Below, one piece after another: positions 25,946 through 34,668 of a DNA stretch of 42,608 nt. Under the pieces are notes generated by a model that searched no databases, had not been told where the DNA came from, and worked only from the letters and a program-made list of their open reading frames with translations. Where the stretch lies: contig NZ_JADEWV010000035.1 of the NCBI RefSeq assembly GCF_015207455.1, forward strand, positions 1 through 42,608, read 5' to 3'. Positions within the stretch are counted from its first letter, which is position 1. The number at the start of each line of letters is the position of its first letter. The position numbers and the translations under genes are program-made. The DNA is from Microcoleus sp. LEGE 07076 (lineage in GTDB: Bacteria > Cyanobacteriota > Cyanobacteriia > Cyanobacteriales > Microcoleaceae).

Positions 25946-26255
25946 ATGCGGGCGATGAATCGCGAGCGGCAGGAATTGAAAGCGGCCAATAAGCAACTGG
26001 CAGAGTGGGATGCAGAACTCAATCAGTTACACTCTTGGCAACGGCGACTTGGTGCTGAAGGTGCAGATGCTGGAGCAAGAGCTTAAGGAAGCGCAGCGCT
26101 CACGGGAAGCAAATAAAAATGTGGCTCTGACCGAGGCAGATTTTCCAGAGCCGGCAGACTTGCTCAACCAGTTGAAAGGGCGGCGCAAAAAGTCGAGGGC
26201 GGACTTGGGAGATATCGACGCTATTCTGGGGCTTCTAGCAGAAGGCAACGGCTGA
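25946..26255 (+). pseudogene. Coiled-coil protein with a frameshift, second gene of the RHH-like module
   Basis: An ATG at 25946, three bases after the RHH-like stop, opens MRAMNRERQELKAANKQLAE and WDAELNQL, a Glu/Gln/Lys/Leu coiled coil that ends prematurely at a TAA near 26084. In another frame the coiled coil continues as LVLKVQMLEQELKEAQRSRE, then PADLLNQLKGRRKK and ends at 26255. The simplest reading is one gene of about 103 codons broken by a frameshift near 26020-26050. Alternatively two overlapping frames are used. No function is known to me; pairing with an RHH-like protein suggests a partner subunit. Confidence 0.5.
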
Positions 26256-26273
26256 AAGTTAGTGTAGGTAAGG

Positions 26274-26326
26274 ATTGTATTCAATTTGTATTCAAACGAG
26301 GCAAATTGTATTCAATTTGTATTCAA
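26274..26326. repeat. Direct repeat ATTGTATTCAATTTGTATTC
   Basis: A 22-base unit occurs at 26274-26295 and again at 26305-26326; each is itself two copies of TTGTATTCAA. So four TTGTATTCAA words lie in a row just after the small coiled-coil frame. This could be a binding-site array or slipped-strand repeat. Confidence 0.75.
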
Positions 26327-26422
26327 TTTCTAGTCAATCCGATACCTCACCAACCCCAAAAATCAGCAATAAAAAACCCCAAACCGTTGATTTATCGTTG
26401 GTTTGAGGTTCTTGTAGACGTA

Positions 26423-26493
26423 AGCGGGCAGCGGGAATCGAACCCGCATAGTTAGCTTGGAAGGCTAAAGTTTTACCACTAAACTATGCCCGC
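26423..26493 (-). tRNA. tRNA-Gly (anticodon UCC)
   Basis: The minus strand reads GCGGGCA...TGCCCGC with a seven-pair acceptor stem, a D-arm with AGTGGTAAAAC, an anticodon stem TTAGC/GCTAA around the loop CTTCCAA (anticodon TCC), and a T-arm GCGGGTTCGATTCCCGC. The discriminator base is T and CCA is not encoded. It decodes GGA/GGG glycine codons. No integration scar is visible at its 3' end. Confidence 0.95.
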
Positions 26494-26647
26494 ACAACAG
26501 AGAATATAACCATACCACAAGCTTCTGATAATTGCAATAATCCTGTGCAAAATTTCTCAAGACTTGTGTGAAAATGGCTGAATCGGGACTTGCGGCTCGA
26601 TCGCCCGATCCGCCCAAAAATCCCCCTTTCCGAGGCTGGCTAAGACT

Positions 26648-28720
26648 TTACGGATGGAAATAATCGTAGATTTGCTGGGCCAGACGCGGGCCAATCCCAG
26701 AAACTTCTGCCAACTGTTGGGGAGTCGCTAAACGCAGATAGTCGATCGACCGAAAATGCGCTAACAAAAGTTTTTGTCGGTGGTGTCCCAATCCGGGAAT
26801 CTCATCTAAGCGCGATCGCTTCATTCTCTGACTTCTTTGATCTCGGTGAAAACTCACAGCAAATCTGTGGGCCTCATCCCGTACTCTACGCAGTAATTGT
26901 ACGCCCGGTTGCTCAGAATTAGTTGGCACCGGCAAAGATTCCCCAGGCAAAAATATCTCCTCTCGCTGCTTTGCCAAACTGACAACCCGCAACTCATCTA
27001 GCAAATTCATCTCCCGCAAAACTGCCACTACTGCTGACAGTTGACCTTTGCCACCATCTATCATAATTAAGTCCGGTTTGTCAACAATCGAAGGGCAAAT
27101 TGTAGAGAAACTTTCCATTTCTATCTTTTGGTTTAAATCGCTAAAGTCTTCTTCCTTTTCCCTTAGTTCTTTGTCTTCCTCGAAATGCCTAAATTTGTCT
27201 TCCGACTTCCCTCTTCCTTCTTCCTTCAATCCTCGGAATCGTCTGCCGATCACTTCTGCTAAACTAGCAAAATCGTCAGAATGACCCGATTTAATTTCAG
27301 GATTTTTAATTTTGTAGTGGCGGTAGTGTTGGTTGGCAGGCAAACCGTCAATAAATACGACGCGGGAAGCTACAGCGTCAGAACCTTGAATGTGAGAAAT
27401 ATCGTAACCTTCAATTCGGTGCGGAACTTCCGGCAAATCGAGAATTTCTGCTAAATCTTCCATTGCTTGAGAATTGCGATCGCTCAATCTTTGCATTCTC
27501 GCCAATTCATACTCAGCGTTGCGTTCCACCATCTCAATCAACTCCGCCTTAGTTTGTCGCTGCGGAGTCAAAATTGTTACCTTTCGTCCCTTACGATTGG
27601 TCAGCCAATCTGCTAACATTTCCCCTTCTGGCAATTCGTACTGCACTGAAATTTCGCTGGGAATTTCTACCGATTCGACATTTTGATAATGTTCTTCTAA
27701 CACCCGCTGCAAAATCGCTCCCGGTTCCACACCGCATTGAAATTCCCATTTCGCCATTTCTTCAGCCTGCGAAGAAAGTGAACTATCCTTGCTTTTTTCT
27801 GGCAGCAGAGGGATTGCGGATGGTGCAGGCACATCAGCTATAAATCCCAGTCTTCCGACTAATTGGCCGGCGCGAATCTGGAATAGTTGAACGCAAGCGT
27901 GCTGGGTATCTGCCGCCAGGGCGATCGCATCCCTGGAAACAGTATCATCGGGCAAAGACACCTTTTGACCCGCACTTAAAGACTGCAAACCTTTGATTCG
28001 ATCGCGAATTTGCGCCGCAGTTTCAAAGTTTAAATCTGCCGCTGCTTGTACCATTTGCGGTTCCAGAATATCCAGCAACTCCTGAGTTCTTCCCTGAAAA
28101 ATCATCGCCACTTTTTGAATGATTTTGCGGTATTCCTCCGGCGAAGTTAGACCCTGACAAACACCGACGCAGCGGCCGATATCATAGTTCAAGCAAGGAC
28201 GGTCTTTAAACAGCGGTTGAGGGCGCTGTCGCAGCGGGAAAATCCGCTTGATTAAATGCAGCGTACTCCGCAGCGCCCCTGTATCTACGTAGGGGCCGTA
28301 GTAGCGGTCTTTGGCACTGGTAGCGCGACGTTTGCGGGTAATGAAAATGCGCGGGTATTCTTCCGACCAAGTTATGCACAAATAAGGATATTTTTTATCA
28401 TCTTTGAGGAGGACATTAAAGTAGGGTTGGTGCTGTTTTACAAGGTTTGCTTCTAATGCTAAAGCTTCCGCTTCTGTGTCGGTGGCGATGAACTCGATTT
28501 CCCGCACTTGCTGCACCATCATTGCGATGCGGGGACTGAGATTTTTGCTGTCGCGAAAATAGGAACGGACGCGGTTCCGGAGTTTTTTTGATTTGCCGAT
28601 GTAAAGGATGCGATCGCTCTCATCGCGCATTAAGTATACACCTGGAACTGGGGGAATTTCCTTGAGGCGGCTTTCTAAGCGTTCTGGATCTTTAACCAGC
28701 GGCAGCGTTTTTGTGGTCAT
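26648..28720 (-). CDS. uvrC: UvrABC system protein C
   Basis: The dual-incision nuclease of nucleotide excision repair; with UvrB it cuts on both sides of a DNA lesion. Length 690 residues, longer than the usual 600-650. Domains: GIY-YIG nuclease (residues about 22-100, PGVYLM and ILYIGKS), a Cys-rich region ([13 protein letters not shown] at about 178-190), a UVR/UvrB-binding motif ([22 protein letters not shown]), the RNase H-like second nuclease with [20 protein letters not shown] and [12 protein letters not shown], and a C-terminal helix-hairpin-helix pair ([16 protein letters not shown]). An Asp/Glu/Lys-rich, low-complexity insert at about residues 493-540 interrupts the RNase H-like domain between GRRFRG and the aspartate strand. 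All catalytic motifs are kept, so it should work. It is followed by a tRNA on the same strand. Confidence 0.97.
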   Translation of the reverse strand: MTTKTLPLVKDPERLESRLKEIPPVPGVYLMRDESDRILYIGKSKKLRNRVRSYFRDSKNLSPRIAMMVQQVREIEFIATDTEAEALALEANLVKQHQPYFNVLLKDDKKYPYLCITWSEEYPRIFITRKRRATSAKDRYYGPYVDTGALRSTLHLIKRIFPLRQRPQPLFKDRPCLNYDIGRCVGVCQGLTSPEEYRKIIQKVAMIFQGRTQELLDILEPQMVQAAADLNFETAAQIRDRIKGLQSLSAGQKVSLPDDTVSRDAIALAADTQHACVQLFQIRAGQLVGRLGFIADVPAPSAIPLLPEKSKDSSLSSQAEEMAKWEFQCGVEPGAILQRVLEEHYQNVESVEIPSEISVQYELPEGEMLADWLTNRKGRKVTILTPQRQTKAELIEMVERNAEYELARMQRLSDRNSQAMEDLAEILDLPEVPHRIEGYDISHIQGSDAVASRVVFIDGLPANQHYRHYKIKNPEIKSGHSDDFASLAEVIGRRFRGLKEEGRGKSEDKFRHFEEDKELREKEEDFSDLNQKIEMESFSTICPSIVDKPDLIMIDGGKGQLSAVVAVLREMNLLDELRVVSLAKQREEIFLPGESLPVPTNSEQPGVQLLRRVRDEAHRFAVSFHRDQRSQRMKRSRLDEIPGLGHHRQKLLLAHFRSIDYLRLATPQQLAEVSGIGPRLAQQIYDYFHP

Positions 28721-28802
28721 TGGTTATTAGTTATTGGTTGTTAGTTATTAGTTATTTGTTGTTAGCAATACCCATACCTATGCCCTATGCCCTATGCCCA
28801 AT
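28721..28802. repeat. Heptamer-type tandem repeats (TTAGTTA / TGCCCTA)
   Basis: Repeated TTATTAGTTATTGG-type words at 28721-28765 and then CTATGCCCTATGCCC-type repeats up to 28800 fill the whole gap between bgtA and uvrC. They are short tandem heptamer repeats of the kind known in filamentous cyanobacteria. Confidence 0.75.
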
Positions 28803-28805
28803 TCC

Positions 28806-29558
28806 CTATAATATTTGAGATAAAAATTTGCGTGTCCGTTCTTCCTTCGGGTTCACAAAAAACTCTTCGGGCCCGGCTTCTTCAACCAAAACACCGCCAT
28901 CCATCAAGACAATGCGATCGGCAACTTCGCGAGCAAACCCAACTTCGTGAGTCACCACTACCATTGTAATCCCAGTTTCAGCCAAATTTCGCATCACATC
29001 TAAAACTTCCCGCACCATCTCCGGATCTAATGCTGATGTCGGTTCGTCAAATAACATAATTTTAGGCTGCATTGCTAAAGAACGTGCAATTGCTACCCGC
29101 TGCTGCTGTCCCCCAGATAGCTGTCCGGGATATTTTTGTGCTTGTGACAAAATTCCCACTCTTTCTAATAGTTGCATCGCTACTTCTTCGGCTTTTTTCT
29201 TCGGCCAGCGGCGCACCCATACTGGCGCTAGCATCACATTTTGCAACACTGATAAGTGGGGAAACAGGTTGAATTGCTGAAACACCATTCCTACTTCCCG
29301 GCGAATTGTCTCGATGTTTTGCAAGTCGTGGGAAAGTTCGATGCCGTCGATCGTAATTTTACCTTGCTGATATGCCTCTAATGCGTTAAATGTGCGGATA
29401 AACGTCGATTTTCCTGAGCCTGATGGGCCCATCACGACGACGACTTCGCCTCGGTTTACGTTCATGCTGACACCGCGCAGTACGTGAAATTGTCCGTACC
29501 ATTTGTGGACGTTTTCTGCTACGATTACTTTTTCTGGGGCTGTTGATTGAGTTTCCAT
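28806..29558 (-). CDS. bgtA: Polar amino acid ABC transporter ATPase (BgtA/AapP-like)
   Basis: The ATP-hydrolysing subunit of an amino-acid importer, 250 residues. Walker A is GPSGSGKST at about residues 45-53, the Q-loop lies in [17 protein letters not shown], the signature is [16 protein letters not shown], Walker B with the catalytic Glu is [13 protein letters not shown], and the switch His is in VVTHEVGF. This is the close-packed GlnQ/AapP/BgtA type. It is the last gene of a cluster whose order natF, natG, natH, bgtA matches the N-II system described in Anabaena, and aapJQMP in rhizobia. It would act on the inner face of the plasma membrane with NatG and NatH. Confidence 0.92.
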   Translation of the reverse strand: METQSTAPEKVIVAENVHKWYGQFHVLRGVSMNVNRGEVVVVMGPSGSGKSTFIRTFNALEAYQQGKITIDGIELSHDLQNIETIRREVGMVFQQFNLFPHLSVLQNVMLAPVWVRRWPKKKAEEVAMQLLERVGILSQAQKYPGQLSGGQQQRVAIARSLAMQPKIMLFDEPTSALDPEMVREVLDVMRNLAETGITMVVVTHEVGFAREVADRIVLMDGGVLVEEAGPEEFFVNPKEERTRKFLSQIL

Positions 29559-29648
29559 GTTTGTTTTATTTGTTAACCGCTGATGAACGCAGATGAACGC
29601 CGATAGAAATTCGTACTCAAAAATTGTCAGATAACCAATAACTAATAA

Positions 29649-30845
29649 CTAATGACCTACTTCTAAAGTTCGTTCTATTTTGCGGCTGGCTAGTGACATT
29701 GAGTAGCAAAATACCCAATAAATGATGCCGACGAATATGTAAACTTCGGCGTATCTGCCGATGTATGATGGATTTGCTAATACGGCGCGGGATATTCCGA
29801 TTAATTCTAACATTCCGAATAGGGAAAGTAGGGATGTATCCATGAATAATCCGATGAATTGACCGCCGATCGCCGGAATGACTGTTCGCAGGGCTTGAGG
29901 CAGTACAATCAGAATTGTCAGTAGAGGTGTGTTTAGCCCGATCGCCCTTGCTGCTTCTATTTGTCCCCTAGGTACAGCCTGCAAGCCTCCGCGCACGTTT
30001 TCGGCTAAGTATGCCGCACTGAATAATGTTAATCCGGCAATGGCTCTAATGACTCTATCCAATCTCGGATATTCTGGCGGCAAGAATAATTGCAGCATCA
30101 CTTGACCTAAAAACAAAATGCCAATTAATGGCAAGCCGCGAACGATTTCAATGTATAATGTTGAAAACAATTTGACGACAGGTAAAGAACTTTGTCTACC
30201 CAGGGCTAGCAATACTCCCAAGGGAAAGGAAAGCACAATACTAATAATTGCTAAAAACAACGTCAGCACTAAACCGCCCCAATCATTTGTCGAGACTTCT
30301 CTCAAACCTAACCCGCCTTTAATTAACCACAGAATCAGCGGGAAGGAAAGAATCCAAATTGTAGGCATCCAATCCATGATTTTTGAGTTAATTTGTCTGG
30401 CGGCGACATACCCCGCAGTCGCTGCGATAATACTGGCTAGCAGGTAAAAACGAGAGGTTAGGTCGATCGGCGAAATGACCGCACCCACAACCGCAGCACC
30501 GAGTAAAATCAGTGTAGGGCGATTCCAAAGACGTTCTTCCCGCTGAATATTTCCCCAAGTCAAGCCTCCCAACAAAGCAATTATCGCCGTTACTATCCAC
30601 AGCCGCCAGTAGGATTCGCGCGGAAATCTGCCGGCAAAAAATAGTGGCAAGTTGGCTTCTAATACCCGCCATTGAGCTTTTGTCGTTGCCCAAACGATAA
30701 TTCCTTTGATAGTTTGGAAGGCAATAATTAGGCAAACTACTGTCAGAATGCAGTTGTACCAGGTGCTGAATAAGTTTTTGCGCGCCCAATTCCAAGGCGT
30801 GGGCGATTCGGTGGGTGGGGGCGGTAATACGGGAGTTGTTTCCAT
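29649..30845 (-). CDS. natH: Amino acid ABC transporter permease (NatH/AapM-like)
   Basis: A 398-residue permease. The N-terminal part has a helix (about residues 30-50) and further helices to about 185 that are characteristic of the long AapM type; the C-terminal 200 residues carry the classical HisM/GlnP permease core with the EAA loop near EAARAIGLNTPLLTILIVLPQA. It forms the channel heterodimer with NatG. It follows the nuclease-like ORF after 16 bases and precedes bgtA by 90 bases. The gap to bgtA carries an ACCGCTGATGAACGCAGATG word, a common intergenic repeat, plus TAACTAATAACTAATGAC heptamers. Substrate breadth (general L-amino acids) is inferred from family. Confidence 0.9.
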   Translation of the reverse strand: METTPVLPPPPTESPTPWNWARKNLFSTWYNCILTVVCLIIAFQTIKGIIVWATTKAQWRVLEANLPLFFAGRFPRESYWRLWIVTAIIALLGGLTWGNIQREERLWNRPTLILLGAAVVGAVISPIDLTSRFYLLASIIAATAGYVAARQINSKIMDWMPTIWILSFPLILWLIKGGLGLREVSTNDWGGLVLTLFLAIISIVLSFPLGVLLALGRQSSLPVVKLFSTLYIEIVRGLPLIGILFLGQVMLQLFLPPEYPRLDRVIRAIAGLTLFSAAYLAENVRGGLQAVPRGQIEAARAIGLNTPLLTILIVLPQALRTVIPAIGGQFIGLFMDTSLLSLFGMLELIGISRAVLANPSYIGRYAEVYIFVGIIYWVFCYSMSLASRKIERTLEVGH

Positions 30846-30861
30846 CAGTTTTTAGTTATTA

Positions 30862-31461
30862 TTAATTTCTAATACTGTTCGCTAAGATTCCTAAAACTTT
30901 ATTCACATCTCTCAAGTAATATTCACCTAAATCAATTTCAATAATTTGTTCTTGCAATTTTAGAAATTTCCAGATAGTACCTGTAGTAACAGTCCCATAA
31001 ATCGCCGGAATTTCGTTGCCCTCACGTTCATTAAATATTCTAGCAGCCAACATTTCTGCTACGCACTGTCCCAATCCGCCATTGATATTTTCCTTATTGG
31101 CTTCTACAATGATGATTATTGGCGCTCTAACAATTAGTAATTCTGGGGAATGACTGATCAGAAAATCGCAACTTCCATTTAATCCTTTTTCAACATCTAC
31201 TGTAAAGTCTATTCCCGAAAACAAACTAATTTCCAAGTTTAACTGTTTTCTAAGGTCGATCAAAATCGGTGCGATAATCATTTCAGAACGAGCTTTTTCA
31301 GTGTTGCTGCTCAAGGCTAACGGTATATTATCTTTGAGAATTTCGGAAAGTAATGCGCTCGACTCTAATTCTGATACAGCAGCGAACATATCAATCTTAT
31401 CGGAAATCGTTAAATCAAAATTTTTAGTCACTCGGTCTAAGCTAAAATCACTGTATGCCAT
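30862..31461 (-). CDS. PD-(D/E)XK-like protein of unknown role
   Basis: A 199-residue soluble protein inserted between the two permease genes. The visible pattern fits a cyanobacterial PD-(D/E)XK nuclease-like family: a helical N-terminus (about residues 1-60), NTEKARSEMIIAPILIDLRK, a strand with CDFLISHSP (possible catalytic Asp), then IIIIVEANKENINGGLGQCV (the Glu and Lys expected of the core) and a C-terminal WKFLKLQ. The usual E-x-K reads E-A-N-K, so catalytic competence is unsure. GGAG precedes the ATG. It is AT-richer than the flanking permease genes. Such proteins are frequent stray ORFs in cyanobacterial genomes; a role in transport is unlikely. I infer late insertion into the operon. 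Confidence 0.65.
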   Translation of the reverse strand: MAYSDFSLDRVTKNFDLTISDKIDMFAAVSELESSALLSEILKDNIPLALSSNTEKARSEMIIAPILIDLRKQLNLEISLFSGIDFTVDVEKGLNGSCDFLISHSPELLIVRAPIIIIVEANKENINGGLGQCVAEMLAARIFNEREGNEIPAIYGTVTTGTIWKFLKLQEQIIEIDLGEYYLRDVNKVLGILANSIRN

Positions 31462-31511
31462 TTAATGCGCTCTCCTTTTATTCCAATGAAAATAGCTCAA
31501 ATCTCAATTAT

Positions 31512-32672
31512 TTACCTTTCCTTGATTTGTACGGTGTGATTGTACCAATTCATGAACAGAGAAATTATCAAACTAATTGTGAGGTATGTTACCATGATAA
31601 TTAACATTGCTTCGATCGCCCGACCGGTCTGATTCAGCGTCGGAGAACCCACCACAAAGTAAACGTCGGGATAAGCCACCGCCACAGCTAAACTCGAATT
31701 CTTAGCTAAATTCAGATACTGACTGGTTAAAGGCGGCACAATCACCCGCAAAGCTTGCGGCAAAATTACCCTCCGCATGGCGGTTCCAGACTTCAGCCCC
31801 AAAGATTTTGCTGCTTCCCACTGGCCGGACGATACTGACTGAATTCCGCCACGGACAATTTCTGCAATGTAACTGCCAGTATACAAGCTGAGTCCTGTTA
31901 CTAAGGCTGCAAATTCTGGAGTTAATTTTAATCCGCCTTCGAGTTGCAATGCTGGTGTCAGGCGGGGGAAGTCTAGGCGCAAAGGCAGATTTTTGGTGAT
32001 AATGAAAGCTATGATTGCACTTAGGACGATCGCACCAGCCGCCCAAAACAACTGTCTTCCCGGCTTCGCTTGTTCCAGCATCACCCGCGCCCGCCACATC
32101 CACAGCCCCGCCGCGGCCAAAACTCCGACAGTTAGCAAAATCAACCAAATTTCAAAACCAGGTAAAGCCACAGGCCAAGGTACAGCAATACCGCGATTTG
32201 TCAAGTAAATCGGCCCCCTCATCTGCTGGTTGTCTTCCAGTTTTGGCAGGGAAATGAAAACTGCAAAATACCAGAAAAATAATTGCAGCAATAACGGGGT
32301 ATTCCTCAAAATCTCCACGTACAAAGCAGCCAAATTCCGCAGCAACCAATTGTCCCAAAGGCGCGCAATTCCTACTGTCAAACCCGCAATTGTTGCGAAT
32401 GCAATCCCCAAACCCATCACCCGCAGCGAGTTGATTAAACCGACAAAATAAGCTTGTCTGTAAGTGTTTTCGGGACTGTAAGGAATTACGCTTTCGCCGA
32501 TGTCAAAGGATGCTTGGGAATTGAGAAAGTCAAATCCAAATGCAATCCCCAGTTGCGCGTAATTGGCACTGAGATTGTCCCAAAAAATGGCGATGACACT
32601 GATTGCTAAAATTACGAATATCGCCTGTCCGGCAATTTTCCAGAAGCGATCGTCCCGCAGCAGTTTAATCAT
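31512..32672 (-). CDS. natG: Amino acid ABC transporter permease (NatG/AapQ-like)
   Basis: A 386-residue permease, the partner of NatH. The first helix lies at about residues 14-30, a periplasmic segment with FGFDFLNSQASFDIGESVIPYSPENTY follows in outline, and the HisM-type core shows LRNTPLLLQLFFWYF at about 121-135 and the EAA loop near EAAKSLGLKSGTAMRRVILPQA at about 285-305. The long middle with extra helices is typical of AapQ. It is separated from natF by 244 bases of heptamer repeat DNA, and by 50 bases from the nuclease-like ORF downstream. Confidence 0.9.
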   Translation of the reverse strand: MIKLLRDDRFWKIAGQAIFVILAISVIAIFWDNLSANYAQLGIAFGFDFLNSQASFDIGESVIPYSPENTYRQAYFVGLINSLRVMGLGIAFATIAGLTVGIARLWDNWLLRNLAALYVEILRNTPLLLQLFFWYFAVFISLPKLEDNQQMRGPIYLTNRGIAVPWPVALPGFEIWLILLTVGVLAAAGLWMWRARVMLEQAKPGRQLFWAAGAIVLSAIIAFIITKNLPLRLDFPRLTPALQLEGGLKLTPEFAALVTGLSLYTGSYIAEIVRGGIQSVSSGQWEAAKSLGLKSGTAMRRVILPQALRVIVPPLTSQYLNLAKNSSLAVAVAYPDVYFVVGSPTLNQTGRAIEAMLIIMVTYLTISLIISLFMNWYNHTVQIKER

Positions 32673-32912
32673 TTTTATTTGTTATTTGTTATTTGTTATT
32701 TGTTATTTGTTATTGGTTATTTGTTATTTGTTATTAGTTATTTGTTAGTAAGCCCAGGCGCATCTAAATCTTAGAGTTAAGTTGGATGAAATTTTTCTGG
32801 TGGGAGGGTGTCTGAACGCCAAAAAATACAATTTAGATACTCAACAGCTTACAACAAAAACTAACTAATAACTAATGACTCATGACTAATGACTAATGAC
32901 TAATGACTAACA
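32673..32912. repeat. Heptamer tandem repeats (TTATTTG)n and (TAATGAC)n
   Basis: About ten near-perfect TTATTTG units lie at 32678-32750 immediately upstream of natG, and five TAATGAC-type units at 32865-32905 directly after natF. They fill most of the natF-natG gap. This is the classical short tandemly repeated repetitive type of filamentous cyanobacteria. Confidence 0.85.
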
Positions 32913-32916
32913 AAAA

Positions 32917-33999
32917 TTAGCGGAATGGCGGGGAGTAAAGCAAACCGCCATCTTTCCAGAGTTTGTTTTGACCCCGTTCTAACTTAAGTGTACTTTTCGG
33001 GCCGAGGTTGCGATCGTACATTTCGCCGTAATTCCCCACTTTCTTAACAATGCGGGCTGCGAAATCGTTCGGGAGTCCGAAACCTTTGCCTAAATCTCCT
33101 TCTTTGCCTAGCAAACGTTTGACGTTGGGGTCTGTAGTGCTTGCCACAGTTTGGTCTACATTTGCTGAATTAATTCCCAAGTCTTCAGCTTCAATCGCCG
33201 CAAAAATAATCCATCTCACTGCGTCCGACCATTTAGGATCGCCGCTTTTCACCGCTGGGGCTAAAGGTTCTTTTGACATCACTACCGGCAAAATTTCATT
33301 GTTCTCGGAATTCGGTAGAGTTGTGCGCTTTGACACGAGTTGCGATCGATCGGCTGTAACACCTTGACAGCGACCTTCTTGATACGTCGCAAAGGTAGCA
33401 TTCACATCTTCAAACACCACAGGAGTGTATTTAACTCCTAATTTTCGCATTTGGTCGGACAAATTTTGTTCGGTGCTCGTACCTGTCTGCACGCAGATTG
33501 ATTTGCCCGCAAAATCTTTTAAACTTTTGATGCCGCTGTCTTTTTTGACCATGATTCCTTGAGAGTCATAAAAGATTACTGGGGCAAATTCCAGTCCCGT
33601 AGTGCTGTCGCGGCTCGCCGTAAAGGTGGTATTGCGGCTGAGAATGTCGATTTCTCCGGCCTGCAAAACTGTAAATCTATCTTTAGCGTTGAGCTTTCGG
33701 TATTCTACTTTTTCGGGATCGTCAAATATTGCTGCCGCCACAGCCCTGCACACATCCACATCCAGCCCCGAATATTTGCCTTTTTCGTCTACAAAGCTAA
33801 AACCAGGCAGTTCGCCGCTGACACCACAAATCAGTTTGCCGCGGCTGACAATTGTATCTATCCGGCTAGAACCTTGTTGCGATTTGCCTTCTGCCGTATT
33901 TGTACCTGTATTTTGTACGATTTGTGCCGATCGGTCCCGACAAGATGCTAGCGATGTCAACAACACGGTTGCTAGCAGCAGAAATCCCCATTTACGCAT
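32917..33999 (-). CDS. natF: Amino acid ABC transporter substrate-binding lipoprotein (NatF/AapJ-like)
   Basis: The periplasmic binding component, 360 residues. A signal peptide with a lipobox (LASC, Cys about residue 20) shows it is a membrane-anchored lipoprotein. After a short Ser/Gln-rich linker the binding fold begins near residue 48 with IVSRGKLICGVSGELPGFSF, then SGLDVDVCRAVAAAIF, LAGEIDILSRNTTFTASRD in outline, and the AapJ-specific C-terminal GNYGEMYDRNLGP. It captures amino acids for NatG/NatH/BgtA. First gene of the cluster; transcription would start in the 34000-34199 spacer. Confidence 0.92.
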   Translation of the reverse strand: MRKWGFLLLATVLLTSLASCRDRSAQIVQNTGTNTAEGKSQQGSSRIDTIVSRGKLICGVSGELPGFSFVDEKGKYSGLDVDVCRAVAAAIFDDPEKVEYRKLNAKDRFTVLQAGEIDILSRNTTFTASRDSTTGLEFAPVIFYDSQGIMVKKDSGIKSLKDFAGKSICVQTGTSTEQNLSDQMRKLGVKYTPVVFEDVNATFATYQEGRCQGVTADRSQLVSKRTTLPNSENNEILPVVMSKEPLAPAVKSGDPKWSDAVRWIIFAAIEAEDLGINSANVDQTVASTTDPNVKRLLGKEGDLGKGFGLPNDFAARIVKKVGNYGEMYDRNLGPKSTLKLERGQNKLWKDGGLLYSPPFR

Positions 34000-34199
34000 A
34001 GATTTTAGTAGAACGCTTTCTTGACAATCCTACCTTGTAGCTGTCGAGAACTGTTGCGATCGCCGATGTAGAACCTCGGGCTGCTTCAAATAAGCCGTTC
34101 TGCCGCGCGACAACTGCACCCTAACCCGCCTTTATTTTTTGGCCCACCGCGAGCGATCGCCATTCCCTACAATATTTATCCAATTTTGATGTAATCGGC
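34000..34199. promoter_or_regulatory. Upstream region of the nat cluster
   Basis: A 200-base spacer between natF and the small gene at 34200. It should contain the nat promoter. I looked for an NtcA site (GTA-N8-TAC) and saw no convincing match. Confidence 0.35.
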
Positions 34200-34427
34200 T
34201 CAAAACCGCTCAGGGGCCAAGCGCTGCTCCGCTAAATCCCGAATTAGCGACAGCCGAGACTCGATGTACTCGTTCAACAAATCTGTTTCATTGCCATTGA
34301 GTGCAGAGTTTGTCTTCAACTGCTTCAGCAGCCACTGCACTAGGGTAGCATCGTCTAAATTGACTAACAGAGTGGCTTGGGTGGTCTCAATTAACGACCA
34401 GAGTTGACGTAACATGATTGGAGTCAT
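34200..34427 (-). CDS. Small conserved-looking helical protein
   Basis: A 75-residue acidic, mostly helical protein: MLRQLWSLIETTQATLLVNL, then DDATLVQWLLKQL and a C-terminal YIESRLSLIRDLAEQRL. No signal or membrane segment. AGGAGG lies four bases before the ATG, a stronger ribosome binding site than most genes here, which argues for real and fairly strong translation. The family is not known to me, though small proteins of this look are common in cyanobacteria. It lies on the same strand between the giant kinase and natF, about 200 bases from each. Confidence 0.65.
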   Translation of the reverse strand: MTPIMLRQLWSLIETTQATLLVNLDDATLVQWLLKQLKTNSALNGNETDLLNEYIESRLSLIRDLAEQRLAPERF

Positions 34428-34668
34428 AAAACCTCCTCAAGCGTAAATACGCAGTTAATGGGCTGGGCGAAATGCTTGTCTTAGTCTTTCAAGCCGATAT
34501 ACGAAAATCACCCTGTGAGCGATCGGCTTAATGATTATTTTATATTTCCACACAATAACTCAATCTAGCAGTGTCAAAAGCTACAACACACAAGATGTTA
34601 TAAGAGTTCCCAATCTCGTCACATACAGATAAATATCTTGATAAAAAGTTAACAATCTTTACAAGATT
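34428..34668. other. Intergenic spacer
   Basis: A 241-base AT-rich spacer after the hybrid kinase stop codon. Neither a clear terminator nor a repeat was seen. Confidence 0.3.

Noticed and set aside
26423-26493. tRNA-Gly considered as an integration site for the neighbouring mobile region
   Set aside because: No integrase gene and no duplicated tRNA 3' end were seen on either side.
32678-32750. Tandem repeats considered as a CRISPR array
   Set aside because: The unit is seven bases without spacers, so it is a heptamer tract rather than CRISPR. No cas genes are in the window.
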